This document shows, piece after piece, positions 33,504-43,903 of a DNA stretch of 64,000 nt. The stretch covers positions 16,386,374 through 16,450,373 of the forward strand of contig OZ005607.1 of the NCBI GenBank assembly GCA_963930655.1, given 5' to 3'. The position numbers and the translations under genes are program-made. The DNA is from Myrica gale. Taxonomy: Eukaryota; Streptophyta; Magnoliopsida; Fagales; Myricaceae. The notes beneath the pieces were generated by a model. The model was given only the letters and a program-made list of their open reading frames with translations. It was not told the DNA's origin and did not search any database. Numbering within the stretch: the stretch's first letter is position 1; each line of letters opens with the position of its first letter.

Positions 33504-33869
33504 TAGGGCTGTCCAAACAGAACTTTTTTAAAGCATATAGACCGGACCGGACCGGTTATATGACCGGACCGGTCTCCGGTTTATCCGGTTTGGACTGGGC
33601 CGGTTTGGGTCTGTTTGAGCCATGCCATTTTGGGCCGGTTTTGGGTTGGACCATGTCATTTTGGGCCGGTTTTAGGGTTGGGCCTTGTCATTTTGGGTCA
33701 ATTTCCGGTTTGGAGAGGTATACTCCGGTCCGGTCCCGGGTTTTCATGTGGGTAACCCGGAACCGGACCGGAATACACCGGTTTACCGGTCCGGTCAACC
33801 CGGTTTCAAAAAAGTCAACCGGTTTTGGTCAAAACCGGTCCGGTCCAGCCGGTTTTTTGGACAGGCCTA
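33504..33869. mobile_element. 366-bp hAT MITE with perfect 8-bp target duplication
   Basis: Ends TAGGGCTGTCCAAAC and, read inward, TAGGCCTGTCCAAAA. ATGGGAAG flanks both sides (33496-33503, 33870-33877). The interior is packed with ACCGGTCCGGT / CCGGTTTGG words, typical of hAT subterminal regions. The open frame through it (33281-33946) is not a gene. Confidence 0.9.
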
Positions 33870-34428
33870 ATGGGAAGGCCCTGGAAGAGTCAACGAAAGA
33901 GGATGGGACCCACTACATCAGTGCTGGAGTGGAAAGCACGAAATAAAAACCAAATGGCAATCCTGGGCTGTTTCGTACAAAGCTGGACGTGATGGGTCTT
34001 AGGCTGCCCACTGGTCGTAATAAGGATTACGGAGGTAGTGCCACTTTGGAAAGCCAAGATATGGTTCCTTCGGATGGGCCCAATGGCACGCCCTACCCAG
34101 GTAACCCAAGACCCATCCCAATTGGGTATGGCGTCTCAAGCGGCTAGTGAGCCTCCTGTGGTGAATTTAGTTAAGGGGTCTGGTCTTAGGCGGAAGCCCA
34201 TTATCAATAGAAGGCCTGAGCGGGAAGCTTCTTTGCTTGGAAATTAAGTAGGTTCTGGCCTCATAAAAAACAGAAGCACGGTGGCTTGTCAGGAGACACC
34301 TAAATCCAAACGTTCAACTCCGAATTAAAGCAATCCCAGCTAAGCACCGAATTCACTCTGTTTCAGCCTCTGGGTGATATTTTTGCTACCTCCATGACTA
34401 CAAGTAAGGATGGCAAAGTTAGACAGGC

Positions 34429-34730
34429 CAGTAGCGGAGCCAGAAATTGTGTACAGGGGGCAGAAACGAAATTTTTTTAAAATAATATGATTAAAAATAA
34501 ATATTAAATATTATGCGAAAAAAATTTTTTAAATAAGATTTCAATATATCAATATCTTTTAATAACTGAAGACAAATATGCAAAAAAAAAAAAATTAGAA
34601 GGGAGAAGGGCACGAATTAATATCAGGGAGGGGTAGGATGTAAGGATACTCATAGTTTTTTTCTTTTTTTTAGAACTGAGGGGGGCAGCTGCCCCCCCGC
34701 GCCCCCCCCCCTTCCCTCCGCCCCTGCTAC
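34429..34730. mobile_element. ~300-bp CAGTAGCGGAGCC foldback element
   Basis: Left end CAGTAGCGGAGCCAGAAAT, right end CCTCCGCCCCTGCTAC, imperfectly inverted. Near the right end there is a GGGGGCAGCTGCCCCC palindrome followed by a C-run. This GCGGAGCC...CTCCGCC structure is widespread among plant hAT-like MITEs. Flanks ACAGGC and ACAGGGC may be a target-site duplication with an indel. Inserted in LINE ORF1 sequence. Confidence 0.6.
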
Positions 34731-34952
34731 AGGGCACAAGAAAAATATTGTTAAGCAAGCTGCAACTTTGAGGGGACGACGTCGTTCGAAGGAAGTGAAG
34801 CTGAAAAGTTATATAGAGACAAGGCTGGTTGCTGCAGATCAGAACTCTTTTGATGAGAAGGAGGTTGGGATATCAGGTAATTCTAATGCGGTGGTGGTGT
34901 TAGAGGAATCTCTAGCCGGGGAGGCAGGCCTCAACTTGCCCCCCACCCCACC

Positions 34953-35542
34953 ATGAGACTTTTATTCTCGAACTGCCAAGGCTTCGGGGAAGCCGCGACA
35001 GTTAGGTACCCCAGGTTAGTTATTCGGCAAAACCAGCCCGATTTGCTCTGTATTGCCGAAACTAAAAGTATGGATGTTCATAGGCAGCTATTGCAATTAG
35101 GCTTTGATGATGTGTTGGAAGTACCACCAATTGGTAGAAAAGGTGGTCTTGCTGTAACTTGGTGGTGGGGGCTTCCTTTGATGTTGTTTGTTGCGAGCAC
35201 TTTATTAACCTTATTTTGCGTTCTGATCCTCCGGATCAGCATTGGCTCCTTTCCTTATGTTTTGCTCGACCATGGTTATGTTTTGGTGACTTTAATGCTG
35301 TAATTAGCCAACAAGATAAAGTGGGGGGACGTCCAGTTGGGCAGTCATCTTGGTCAGCTGGTATGAATCGCTTCATGTGGAATGCTGGCATGATTGATCT
35401 AGGTTTTTCGAGTAACCCATACACATGGTCAAATGGTCGCCATGGGTATGAATTAATCCAAGAATGCTTGGATCGAGGATTGGCGCGGTGAGTGGCGGAG
35501 TCTATTCCCACGCGCTACGGTAACTCATATCGCGCTGGTGGC
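34953..35542 (+). pseudogene. LINE ORF2 endonuclease domain
   Basis: Starts MRLLFSNCQGFGEAATVRYP with the first Asn of the exonuclease/endonuclease/phosphatase fold, then PDLLCIAETKS with the catalytic Glu. A frameshift near 35160-35290 follows, then CFGDFNAVISQQDKVGGR (GDFN motif), LGFSSNPYTWSNGRHG and ECLDRGLAR. A TGA replaces the Trp expected next. The final xDHAPI motif is completed only after 36326, because a solo LTR with a CTTTG target duplication splits it. The endonuclease nicks genomic DNA to prime reverse transcription in intact L1s. Confidence 0.85.
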
Positions 35543-35547
35543 CTTTG

Positions 35548-36320
35548 TGAAAGGATCCCCAGTGATGACATGGGTGGAGACAGTCATGCGTGGGAGGATA
35601 GGTGCCGAGATCTAGCCACTTAATAAGGTATCTTAGGAGATTGAATAAATCTTATCTTCTAGAATTAGATTATTCTAGAAAATTATCTTTCCTTTATGTT
35701 TGAATTTGAATTAGGCATGTAATTCAAATCTCCTTGATTAAAGGGATTTGATTTAGATTTGATGTTGTTTGAATTTGAATTAGGTATGTAATTCAAATCT
35801 CCTTGATTAAAGGGATTTGATTTAGAATTTGAATAATTTGTTATTGAGTCAGTTAGGGTTGTTAGCTCCTAAGGATGTCTATATAAACACCCTTAGGAGC
35901 ATTAGAGTGAAGCATTAAGAGAATAGAGAATAGTAGAGTCTTGGAGAGCCTGAGTGCTTCTAGGGTGGGATTTGGCCAAGCATAGGCAAATATATGCTAA
36001 GTCGGTTTCAAGGCTAATAACTTTGTTACTTGGGATTCATTCTAGACTAATAACTTAGATTGGGTACCCGTTCTTTGGCTAATTAACCCTTGATCGGGAT
36101 TGTTCTTGTGTCTTGTGGTCTTCGGGCTAATTAACCCTTGACCACGTTCTTCGTGTTCTTCAATAAAGATCTCGAGTGTTCTCCATATTGAGTGTTAGAT
36201 CCTATATAAACGCTCGTGTGTTATCGATAACGGTTAAGGAGGATCGATTGGGGTGATCGTGTTCGAATCACATGGAGGAGTTGGCGGATGTTATGGTGGC
36301 CTAGACCGGGGTCCCTAACA
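35548..36320. mobile_element. 773-bp solo LTR with perfect 5-bp target duplication
   Basis: Starts TGAAAGGATCCCC and, read inward from the right, TGTTAGGGACCCC (short imperfect terminal inverted repeat). CTTTG flanks both sides (35543-35547, 36321-36325). It has a TATA-like TATATAAACAC at 35880 and AATAAAGATC at 36161, suggesting plus orientation. A 70-bp unit (GAATTTGAATTAGGCATGTA...) is tandemly duplicated at 35701-35770 and 35771-35838. No coding sequence. Confidence 0.85.
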
Positions 36321-36325
36321 CTTTG

Positions 36326-38130
36326 ACCATGCTCCAATCTTCTTAGACACCCTTGGAGAAAAGGATTCTAGGCCTCGACCCTTTCGCTTTGTGGCATTCT
36401 GAGCATGAGATGAACGGAACAAATCTGTGGTGGCGGATGCTTGGAGAGTGGATGGGAGGAGATTGGGATCCCCAGCCTTTACGTTGTGCCAACGTCTTAA
36501 GGCGAAAAAACACGCTTTACGACTTTGGAACAAGAAAGTTTTTGGGCATATCCAATCCAAGATCAGATATTTGCTATCTGAACTCTATCGATGCCAGCAA
36601 CAAAATGGTATGGCGTCATCTCGGGCACATGAACGGGAGCTGAGTGCTTAGTTGATGATGGAGCAATGGAATGAAGAAATCCTTTGGAGGCAAAAATCGA
36701 GGATTACTTGGCTGCGGACTCCAGACCTAAATACCAGGTTCTTTCATCTCTCTACTCTTACCCGTCTTCGGCGCAATAATATTGATGTTAAATGTGGATT
36801 CCTTTGGAAATTGGTTGCATGATAGGAATGAGGTTGGCTGCCATATTGAGACTTATTTTAAGAACTTGTTTATGACCACCCAACCTCGATTTCCACGAGG
36901 TCTGGATGGTATAATACCTAAGGTTATTACTGAGGAAGATAACCTGGCGCTTTGTAGTGCACCGTTTAACCAAGAAATTTGGGCAGCGATTTGGGGTATG
37001 GGTGGGCAAAAAGCTCCAGAGCCTGATGGTTTTACTACTTTATTTTATCAAAAGTATTGGCCTGTGGTAAAAGATGATGTAACAACTATGGTGTGTAGCT
37101 TCTTTTAGAATGGTTATCTACTAAAGCAGTTGAATCCTTCTCACATTGCTCTCATACCAAAGGATGATTACCCGAAGCGAATTACGCAATACCGCCCAAT
37201 AAGCCTCTGTAATGTGGCTTATAAAATCATTTCTAAGAGTTTAACGGCCAGGCTAAAGTTAGTGATGCCAAAGCTGATTTCTTGCCACCAAAATGCTTTT
37301 GTACCTCAGAGGCATATTCAGGACAATGTTATTCTCGTCCATGACAAAGTGGATATGGAGAAAGCTTATGACAAAGTAGAATGGAGGTGCTAAAGTGCTT
37401 TGGTTTCTGCTCAAAGTGGTGTCAATGAATCTTTCAATGTATATCTACGGTTTCTTTTTCCATTCTACTCAACGGCTCTCCCTTTGGATTTTTTCGGCCT
37501 AGTAGGGATTTAAGGTAAGGGGACCCCCTTTCCCCATTTTTATTTGTTATGGTTACTGAAGTATTATCTAAGCTGATCCGAAAAGAAGAAGAATGTGGTA
37601 CTTTTCATGGTATTAAAGTATCCAGGCCAGCGCCCCCTATTTCTCATCTATTATTTGTCGATGATGTAATATTTTTTGTAGAGCAAATGAAGGGGAGGTC
37701 TGAACATTATCCAGTTGCCTTCATAACTATGCAAAGTGGTCGGAACAAACGATCAACCTACAAAAGTCATACCTGCAGTTTAGCCATAAAATGGGGCAAG
37801 AGCACAAGGATAGGATCTCACAATTGCTTCGGTTGCAGCAAGCTAATGCATGTGGTTAATACTTGGGTTTGCCACTTTGGGTACCAAGATCCAGGTCTCA
37901 AGCCTGCAAGGAAATTCAAGAAATGGTGGAAAGACGTTTGGCGGGGTGGAAAGCGCGTACCTTACCTCAAGCGGGGAGGACGGTTTTAATCCAAACCGTG
38001 GCTGCTGTGTTGCCATCCTATTTATGTATGTTTTTATTCTCCCCAAAACTGTTACGAGAACAATTGATTCGAAGTTTAAAATTTTTTGGTGGGAGAGTAT
38101 ATGCAGACCCAAGAATTGTGGAGGACTTGG
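36326..38130 (+). pseudogene. LINE ORF2 reverse transcriptase region
   Basis: The region continues from the endonuclease with DHAPI, then ADAWRVDGRR and LRLWNKKVFGHIQ. RT blocks follow: KAPEPDGFTTLFYQKYW, PSHIALIPKDDYPKRITQYR, RPISLCNVAYKIISKSL, CHQNAFVPQRHIQDNVILVH and MEKAYDKVEW. The active-site box reads LLFVDDVIFF where L1 elements have FADD, so both Asp are kept. The thumb continues with ERRLAGWKARTLPQAGRTVL. Stops or frameshifts occur near 36400, 36650, 37108, 37393 and 37500, and several blocks are shifted between frames. Non-functional. Confidence 0.85.
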
Positions 38131-38933
38131 ACTAAGGGGAATGGAGGACCACCAAGCCTTAGTAGATAAATTGGGTGGCAAATGCTTACTGACGAACAAA
38201 GCTTATAGACCACTGTCCTGGCCACTAAATAATGTAGGCATTACCTATTATTGCGTGCTCCTCTTACCAATGGTGCCTCATGGGTGTGGAAGAGTTTGTC
38301 CAGGTGCGAGATATAATAGAAGCTAGTTTTTGTTGTGTTGTCAAAAATGGGGAGTCTATTAACTCGTGGTGTGATCCTTGGGTGCCCGATATTCCTGATT
38401 TTATTCCCCGTTTAATGTCTGGGATGTTTGTGGATAGGCTTTTAAATACTGTGAAGGATCTTATAAATATCTGTACTTGGAGTTGGAAGGAGCGGTTGAT
38501 TCGAGATACCTTTGAGGAGTCCTCCGCTGCAGCTATCCTTAACAACTCGATATCCCGTTCTGACCTTGGGGATAAAAGGCGGTGGGTGCATAATCAACAG
38601 GGGGTGTTGCCGGCCAAACCAGCCTACTTGTTTGATCAAAGGCACCGCTTCACAGAAGATGAGGGTCTTTCTGGTGCTGAATGGAAACATATTTGGAGGC
38701 TCCAAGTACATCATAGACTTAAACTACTTCTATGGAAGTTGGCTGCCTCTGCTCTCCATGTTAGAGGTTGCATGTCTTTTCTTAATCACTACCCAGATCC
38801 AAACTTGGACTTTTGTCCCATTTGCAGTACATCTAAAGAGACAAGGGAGCATCTCTTCCTTGGGTGCTGGTTCAGCGTGTGTCTGTGGAGATCAGGGCCC
38901 TGGCCTTTCAATTCATTAACATTTGCATCATAA
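38131..38933 (+). pseudogene. LINE ORF2 C-terminal region with zf-RVT
   Basis: 38280-38933 is a long open stretch: INSWCDPWVPDIPDFIPRLM, WKHIWRLQVHHRLKLLLWKL and the zinc-binding FCPICSTSKETREHLFLGC (Cys-x2-Cys ... His-x4-Cys), the zf-RVT domain of plant non-LTR elements. It ends with a stop at 38934. The frame is +1 relative to 38131-38280. Confidence 0.85.
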
Positions 38934-39179
38934 CCTTTGGATCACTGGCTCAAGTTTATTTTGGACCCTGGCAATTTTCCAGTGAGTGATCGAGGAAGAT
39001 GGTTAGAGTTTATGCTGGTGGTGGTTATCACGGTAGACACTATATGGACCCATCGCAACAACATTGTTCACGGGAAGAAAGGAACAGATATTCTAATGAG
39101 TATTCAATCTGTCTAGAATCGAGTTGCTGCCCATAAGGAAGATTGGGGTATCACAAACAACTCTGAACTTGTTACTTGG

Positions 39180-39642
39180 CACCCTACGCAGTAGGGCTCT
39201 ATCAAAATTAATTTCGATACTACTATCAGAAAGAATATTTTGTGGGCTGCTGCAGTTTGTAGAAACTATGAAGCTGAGATTCTGCAGGTCCAGATGAGCA
39301 AATCAGTGGGGTCCAATCCTCTCAAAGGCGAAGCAGCTGCTGCTCTACTGGCTTTTAACATGGCTACCTCTGCTGCTTTTTCTGATGTGACGAGAGGGCG
39401 ATTCTCTAGTGTTGGTGAATCAAGTTGTGAACAAAGAGGTGATGCCCCATTGGTGCATTGAGGGTGAAGCATTTACGCTGCGTCAGATGTTGGAACAACA
39501 GAGTGAATGGCGTATTGCTTGGATACCTCGGGAGGCAAACGTGCTGGCGCATAACTTTGTTAGATGGGGATTAGCGCAGGAAGTATTGGGAGATATTCCT
39601 TTGGGTGTAATTTCGCGTTATATTGTAGATTGTAATGACTGA
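39180..39642 (+). pseudogene. LINE ORF2 RNase H domain
   Basis: KINFDTTIRKNIL carries the first Asp, NPLKGEAAAALLAFNMA the Glu, and (in another frame) EGDSLVLVNQVVNKE the second Asp, followed by RIAWIPREANVLAHNFVRWG with the conserved N-x3-H. Frame changes near 39400. Stop at 39640. RNase H of this type is found in a subset of plant L1 elements and removes the RNA template. Confidence 0.8.
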
Positions 39643-39688
39643 TGTTTTTGCACAGAGTTGACTCCCAATGATTGAGTTTTCAGGTTGC

Positions 39689-39701
39689 GAAGAAAAAAAA
39701 A
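39689..39701 (+). other. A-run at the LINE 3' end
   Basis: GAAGAAAAAAAAAAG about 47 bases after the RNase H stop, the likely degenerate poly(A) tail and the right edge of the LINE. Confidence 0.5.
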
Positions 39702-39702
39702 A

Positions 39703-40487
39703 GTATATAGAATACCCATTTCCCTTCTCTTTCTTAAAATCTTAAATAGGAATAGCATGTGTCATATCATTATGGGAGCGGCTCACCTCCAGTGGAAAGC
39801 AATCGGTTTCCTCTTGTTTTTAAATGAGAGGCCATGTGTAAAAAAAAAGATATAATGGCTAAGAAAGAACAAAGTTGTCGTATGGTTTTTCAGGTTAACG
39901 TTAACGTTATTCTTCCTTCTCTTTTCCGTCCGTCTTGTTTTTCCTTTTCCTCAGTGAGTCTCTTCCTCTTCTTTTTCTCTCTTTTCTAGATAAACTCAAA
40001 CAAAACAACAAAACACTCAAACAGATTTAAGAACAGAAAAACTCAGCCTTTACAGAATCACAATAGACTTGGGTGAGTTTGAGCTTGCCATTCTCGACAA
40101 CGATGGTTTGTGGGGAGGGGGCATAAATGCCTTTTTCCTCCAGCGGCTTTGAGAATTTGTTTTCTTCATTGTGCTATAGTTTCCATCAAGCGAGGCTCAA
40201 CGTCACCATACCCAAGGGACGATGATGTTTTGGCTTCATTTAAATGTTGGCGTTTAAGAGATTTGCTCATCATGTTGCTTATATTATTTCTAGGCTAAAA
40301 TATAGCATAAATGTGTTTGTTAAATTGCGCAAGTGACCTACTTGAGAAAGAGGATGCCTTGCAACATTGAGATGGACTTAGTATAATGAGAATCCATAAC
40401 TGGTTTTCAGTAAATGCCCGATTAAAACCACTTCACAAGCAATATAGGAACGACAATGAAGAAGAAAGTTAGAAAGCCAAATCTAAG
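39703..40487. other. Non-coding stretch between LINE and MITE
   Basis: No domain, RNA gene or element end recognised. A short GTTAACGTTAACGTTA repeat lies at 39895-39909. The frame at 40110-40298 has no recognisable homology. This may be single-copy DNA. Confidence 0.4.
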
Positions 40488-40600
40488 CTAGTGTTTGGTT
40501 TCAAAATTTTATTAAATTTTGTGTTAGTATTAAAAAAAGAGTTGGTATTGGAATTGGTGAATGGGAGATAAAATTTTAACAAACCAAACACCACGTTTAA
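40488..40600. mobile_element. Short MITE with GTGTTTGGTTT ends
   Basis: The left end AGTGTTTGGTTTCAAAATTT and the right end, read inward, GTGTTTGGTTTGTTAAAATTT form an inverted repeat of about 22 bases around a ~65-base centre. The size and ends fit a Tourist/Harbinger-type MITE, but I see no clear 3-bp target duplication. Confidence 0.5.
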
Positions 40601-40851
40601 CATGAGTAGCTTAAAGATGGGTCCCTGATGAATCAGTTAGTTTATGGTCAACATGTCGGAGTAAAGGTGACTCCAGAAGAAGGAAGGAGGTGCGAGGCAA
40701 ACTGCTGTAGACATAATGTCAGAACTTCGATAGCAGTTACGGGCAGAACAAATGAAGGCTGTACACAGAGCCATCCCAAATTGGGTGATGATCAGATGAG
40801 GACGCGCTAATGAACACCGGTACAGACAGAAAGACAAACTAGAGTGTCCCA

Positions 40852-41361
40852 AGGAAGAATCTTGCCACATTCCAGAAGAAGCCAGAATCCCAGCATTGTT
40901 CCCGAAATGGTGGGCCAGCTATTGACGTTACTTTTGCAACACTTGTTATACGAACAAAGAATTTCGATATTGTGTTATATATTTAGGTTCCACTAGACAT
41001 GTAATCGAATGAGTGATTCCTCCTTGGATCGAGATGTAATCATTAATACAGATTCAGTTTGCTATGCATTAGCTTCTCTTTCCTTATACCTCGGCATACG
41101 AAGCATAGCAAACATTCTCAACCTGATTCCTAAATGAATCTGCTCGAGAATGGGGGGACTCGATGATACCAATACTAAATCAATTCCAAAGAGGAATCAC
41201 CCATTCGGTTACATGTCCAGTGGAACCTAAATATATATCACAATATCGAAATTATTTGTTCGCATAACAAGTATTGCAAAAGTAACAGCGGTAGCTGACC
41301 CACCATCCCGGGACGATGCTGGGATTTCGGCTTCTTCTGGAATGTGGAAAGATTCTTCCTC
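40852..41361. repeat. Large inverted repeat of LTR-like sequence
   Basis: The left arm 40852-41033 (AGGAAGAATCTTGCCACATT ... TGATTCCTCCTTGG) is the diverged reverse complement of the right arm 41185-41361 (CCAAAGAGGAATCACCC ... AAGATTCTTCCTCG). Spacer about 150 bases, with an inner 10-base inverted repeat TTTGCTATGC (41058) / GCATAGCAAA (41103). Homology continues outside: GCGAGGCAAACTGCTGTAGA near 40692 matches inverted 41375-41400, with about 130 extra bases on the left. The spacer holds GAATGGGGGGACT near 41148 and, on the minus strand, TGGTATCATCGAG, either a polypurine tract or a primer-site region of a gypsy LTR. Orientation unresolved. Confidence 0.7.
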
Positions 41362-42440
41362 GCATGTCTATGGAAGTTTGCCTCGTACCTCCCCCTTGGT
41401 GGTGATAGGCTAAGGCGAGGAGATATTTGACTTTCGAATTTCCTCCTTTCACTGAGACATGAACTTCTTTCAGTCTTTCTTCAACCTTCGTGGCCCAAAG
41501 CATTTTCTCGCTACCTCAGACGAAATGTTCATGCAGATTTTAGTTCCCATAACATTTGTTACTGAAAATTTTCAACACCTCGATCAAAGGATATGAGGGT
41601 TGTATATCCTCGATCTTCAATCTTCAATCTACCGCTGGCCCATGAGCTGCTCAATAGAATTGTTTAGACACTAAGCAGATACTCTGCCACTCCCTCGGGT
41701 TATCGCGGACAACATTGCTTATCACTTCAGACCCAATTCACGTAACACGTCTTACCAAGGTCTTTTTTCTGACCCTTTCTCCTGCGATCTGCCATGAAAG
41801 GAGGATTGTAGCCATCTGGGCAAGGAATGTAATTTTTCACACGGAAAATTAGTCCACCGTACCCAATGTGGTGTATCAGCCATCCTCGTATTATGTTTTT
41901 CAGTATCCGCATTCCTTTCCTCCCAAGTTGATTCGTAAAAACCAAATCATGTTTCGGGCTTTTGCCCAGAATGTCTCTTCCATTGTTGCATGGTTGGGAT
42001 GGCCAAGAAAAGGAGCGTTGATTTGTGTCCTTCCGAAGCCGATGCCCTCAATTATTCGATGGATACGAAACTTATCCATTGTTCTCAGAGGTGTCTGGCC
42101 GCTTCAATAAAGACCTCGTGAGGATTTCTTGCTTCATAGCAGTATAAAGACTCGTGGCATCCATCTCCCTCTTACAGAGGACGAACGTTGTAATAATATA
42201 TATATACTTCAGTTGTATCTTTGGACATCTGCAATTTGTAGTTTGTGTTTTCGACTTCGTTGTTTGTTTACTCGTCGTGGTTATTGGCAGTGCTTCATCA
42301 TTCGATTCCCTTAATCTGCATTTTGTCAAACTCGGTTATTTCATGTCTGTAGTCTTCTGATCTTACGAGGCAATTCTTTTGTTGAAAGCAATAGAGGACT
42401 AAGGTTTTTTGTAGTCTTCTCACTCTTACGGAGATGGAAC
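41362..42440 (-). mobile_element. Non-coding part of the Tat-lineage gypsy element
   Basis: No coding motif. It lies downstream (minus strand) of the integrase and minisatellite. Probably 3' untranslated region and LTR of the element, but no LTR boundary could be fixed. Confidence 0.4.
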
Positions 42441-42448
42441 CTTAGATG

Positions 42449-42828
42449 CCTTTTGTGGATGTGACTGGGAACTGTGGTTCTCCGAGATCGTCTTACTCTT
42501 GGAGAGACTGGGAACCATAGTTCTCCTAAGTCTTTTGTGGATGCGACTGGAAACCGGGGTTCTCTGAGGTCGTCTTACTCTTGGGGAGACGGTGAACCTT
42601 AGTTCTCCTATGTCTTTTGTGGATGTAATTGAGAACCGGGTTCTCCGAGGTCGTCATACTCTTGGGGAGACTGGGAGCCTTAGTTCTGTCTTTTTTGGAT
42701 GAGACTAGGAATCGTGGTTCTCTGAGATCGTCTTACTCTTGGGAAGACGGTGAATCTTAACTCTCCTAAGTCTTTTGTTGATGCGACTGGGAACCGGAGT
42801 TCTCCGAGATCGTATTACTCATTCTTCG
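42449..42828 (-). repeat. 82-bp minisatellite downstream of the Tat pol
   Basis: Five imperfect copies start at about 42449, 42531, 42612, 42689 and 42771 (spacing 82, 81, 77 and 82). The unit includes TCTTTTGTGGATGCGACTGG, GGTTCTCCGAGGTCGTCTTA and CTCTTGGGGAGACGGTGAAC. The last copy is partial and runs into the integrase 3' end. Tandem repeats between pol and 3' LTR are known in Tat/Ogre elements. Confidence 0.85.
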
Positions 42829-43903
42829 TTTGTTTGACAAATGGCTCTTGAAGAAAAATCTTCAGTTTTTTCATTTATAGTAGCGAAAGACATGAAAACA
42901 TAACATACGTGTAAACACACGAAGATAAATAGAATTGGGATGTCTATGCGTAGTACTTTCTGAGATACATTGAATTCCACGGGTGATGTAGCGATTTTCC
43001 CTGGAGGTCTTCTAAATAGTACGTCCCTGTACATTTGGATCTAATGATAGGATACGAGCTTTCCCAATTTGAGTGGAGCTGGCCTTGTTGTGGATCTTTC
43101 GTCCCTAGCAAGATATTTTGAAGAACCAAGTCTCCGGGGATGAAACATCGGGGTCTGCCCATGGCATTGTAGTAGTTTGCATTTTTTTTTTATTTGTATG
43201 CTTCCATCTTGAGTTGTGCTTCATCCTTTTTTCCTTCCAATAGATCGAGATCCAGTTTCGTCTCTTCTCCATTGTTGTCATTGGTGAACAACATCACTCG
43301 TGGTGATAGAGCTCAGATTTCAACTGGGATCACAACATCAATTCCGTAAGTGAGGCCGAACGATGTCTCTCCTATAGCTGTCTTGAGAGTAGTACAATAT
43401 GCCCATAGGACTCCAGGTAGTTCTTTTTCCCACGAACTTTTGTGATCGTCGAGTTTTGTTCTGATAATTTTTAACAGTGATCGGTTTGCTAGCTTTACTT
43501 GTCCATTGGCTTGTGGGTAATACAGAGACGAGTAGTGGTTCTCGATGTAGAGTTCCGTGCAAAATTCCTGAAAACTTTTACTGTCGAACTGCTTGCCATT
43601 ATTGGTGATTATGGCCCTGGGTAGTTTGAAGCGACAAATGATGTTTTTCCAGATGAACTTCCGAGCATTTTGTTCGGTCATTCTTGCCTGTGGCTCGTTT
43701 TCTACCCATTTAGTGAAATAGTCGATAGTGACTATCAAGAACTTCAACTGTCTTCGCCCCATCGGGAAAGGAAGGAGGATATCAATTCTCATTGCATAAA
43801 TGGGTACAGAGTACTGACAACCGTCATCTTTTCCGTCGAGGTGTTTATAAGATTGGCGAACCTTTGGCACTTTTCGCATTTTTCGCGCTGTATTTTTTTG
43901 CAT
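42829..43903 (-). pseudogene. Tat-lineage gypsy integrase, catalytically dead
   Basis: The core at 43313-43903 (MRIDILLPFPMGRRQLKFLI, VTIDYFTKWVENEPQARMTE, IWKNIICRFKLPRAIITNNG, YYPQANGQVKLANRSLLKII, VLWAYCTTLKTAIGETSFGL) has the wording of Tat-lineage integrases. The first catalytic Asp (RIDIL) is kept. The second, normally TDNG, reads TNNG, and the catalytic Glu of GQxE reads GQVK; both fit G-to-A changes. After a gap, 42944-43162 gives the C-terminal part (FIPGDLVLQNILLG, SNWESSYPI, GTYYLEDLQGK, PWNSMYLRKYY). The zinc finger upstream is poorly preserved. Confidence 0.85.

Larger units (their letters stand above)
32552..39702 (+). mobile_element. L1-type LINE, decayed, with three nested insertions
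   Basis: In order: ORF1 with DUF4283 (32902-33393), ORF2 endonuclease (34953-35542), reverse transcriptase (36326-38130), zf-RVT (38640-38933), RNase H (39190-39642), and a short A-run (39689-39701). This is the layout of plant L1 elements with an RNase H domain. Nested inside are a hAT MITE (33504-33869), a short foldback element (34429-34730) and a solo LTR (35548-36320). Removing the solo LTR rejoins an endonuclease motif. Many stops and frameshifts. The 5' edge is not defined; copia element E's LTR ends at 32551. I found no convincing LINE target-site duplication. Confidence 0.85.

Noticed and set aside
33281..33946. 221-codon frame across the hAT MITE
   Set aside because: The repeated GPV/DRTG residues come from CCGGT repeats; the MITE boundaries are exact.
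40074..40298. Possible host gene start after the LINE
   Set aside because: The first ATG is followed by a stop within a few codons; no domain and no splice pattern.
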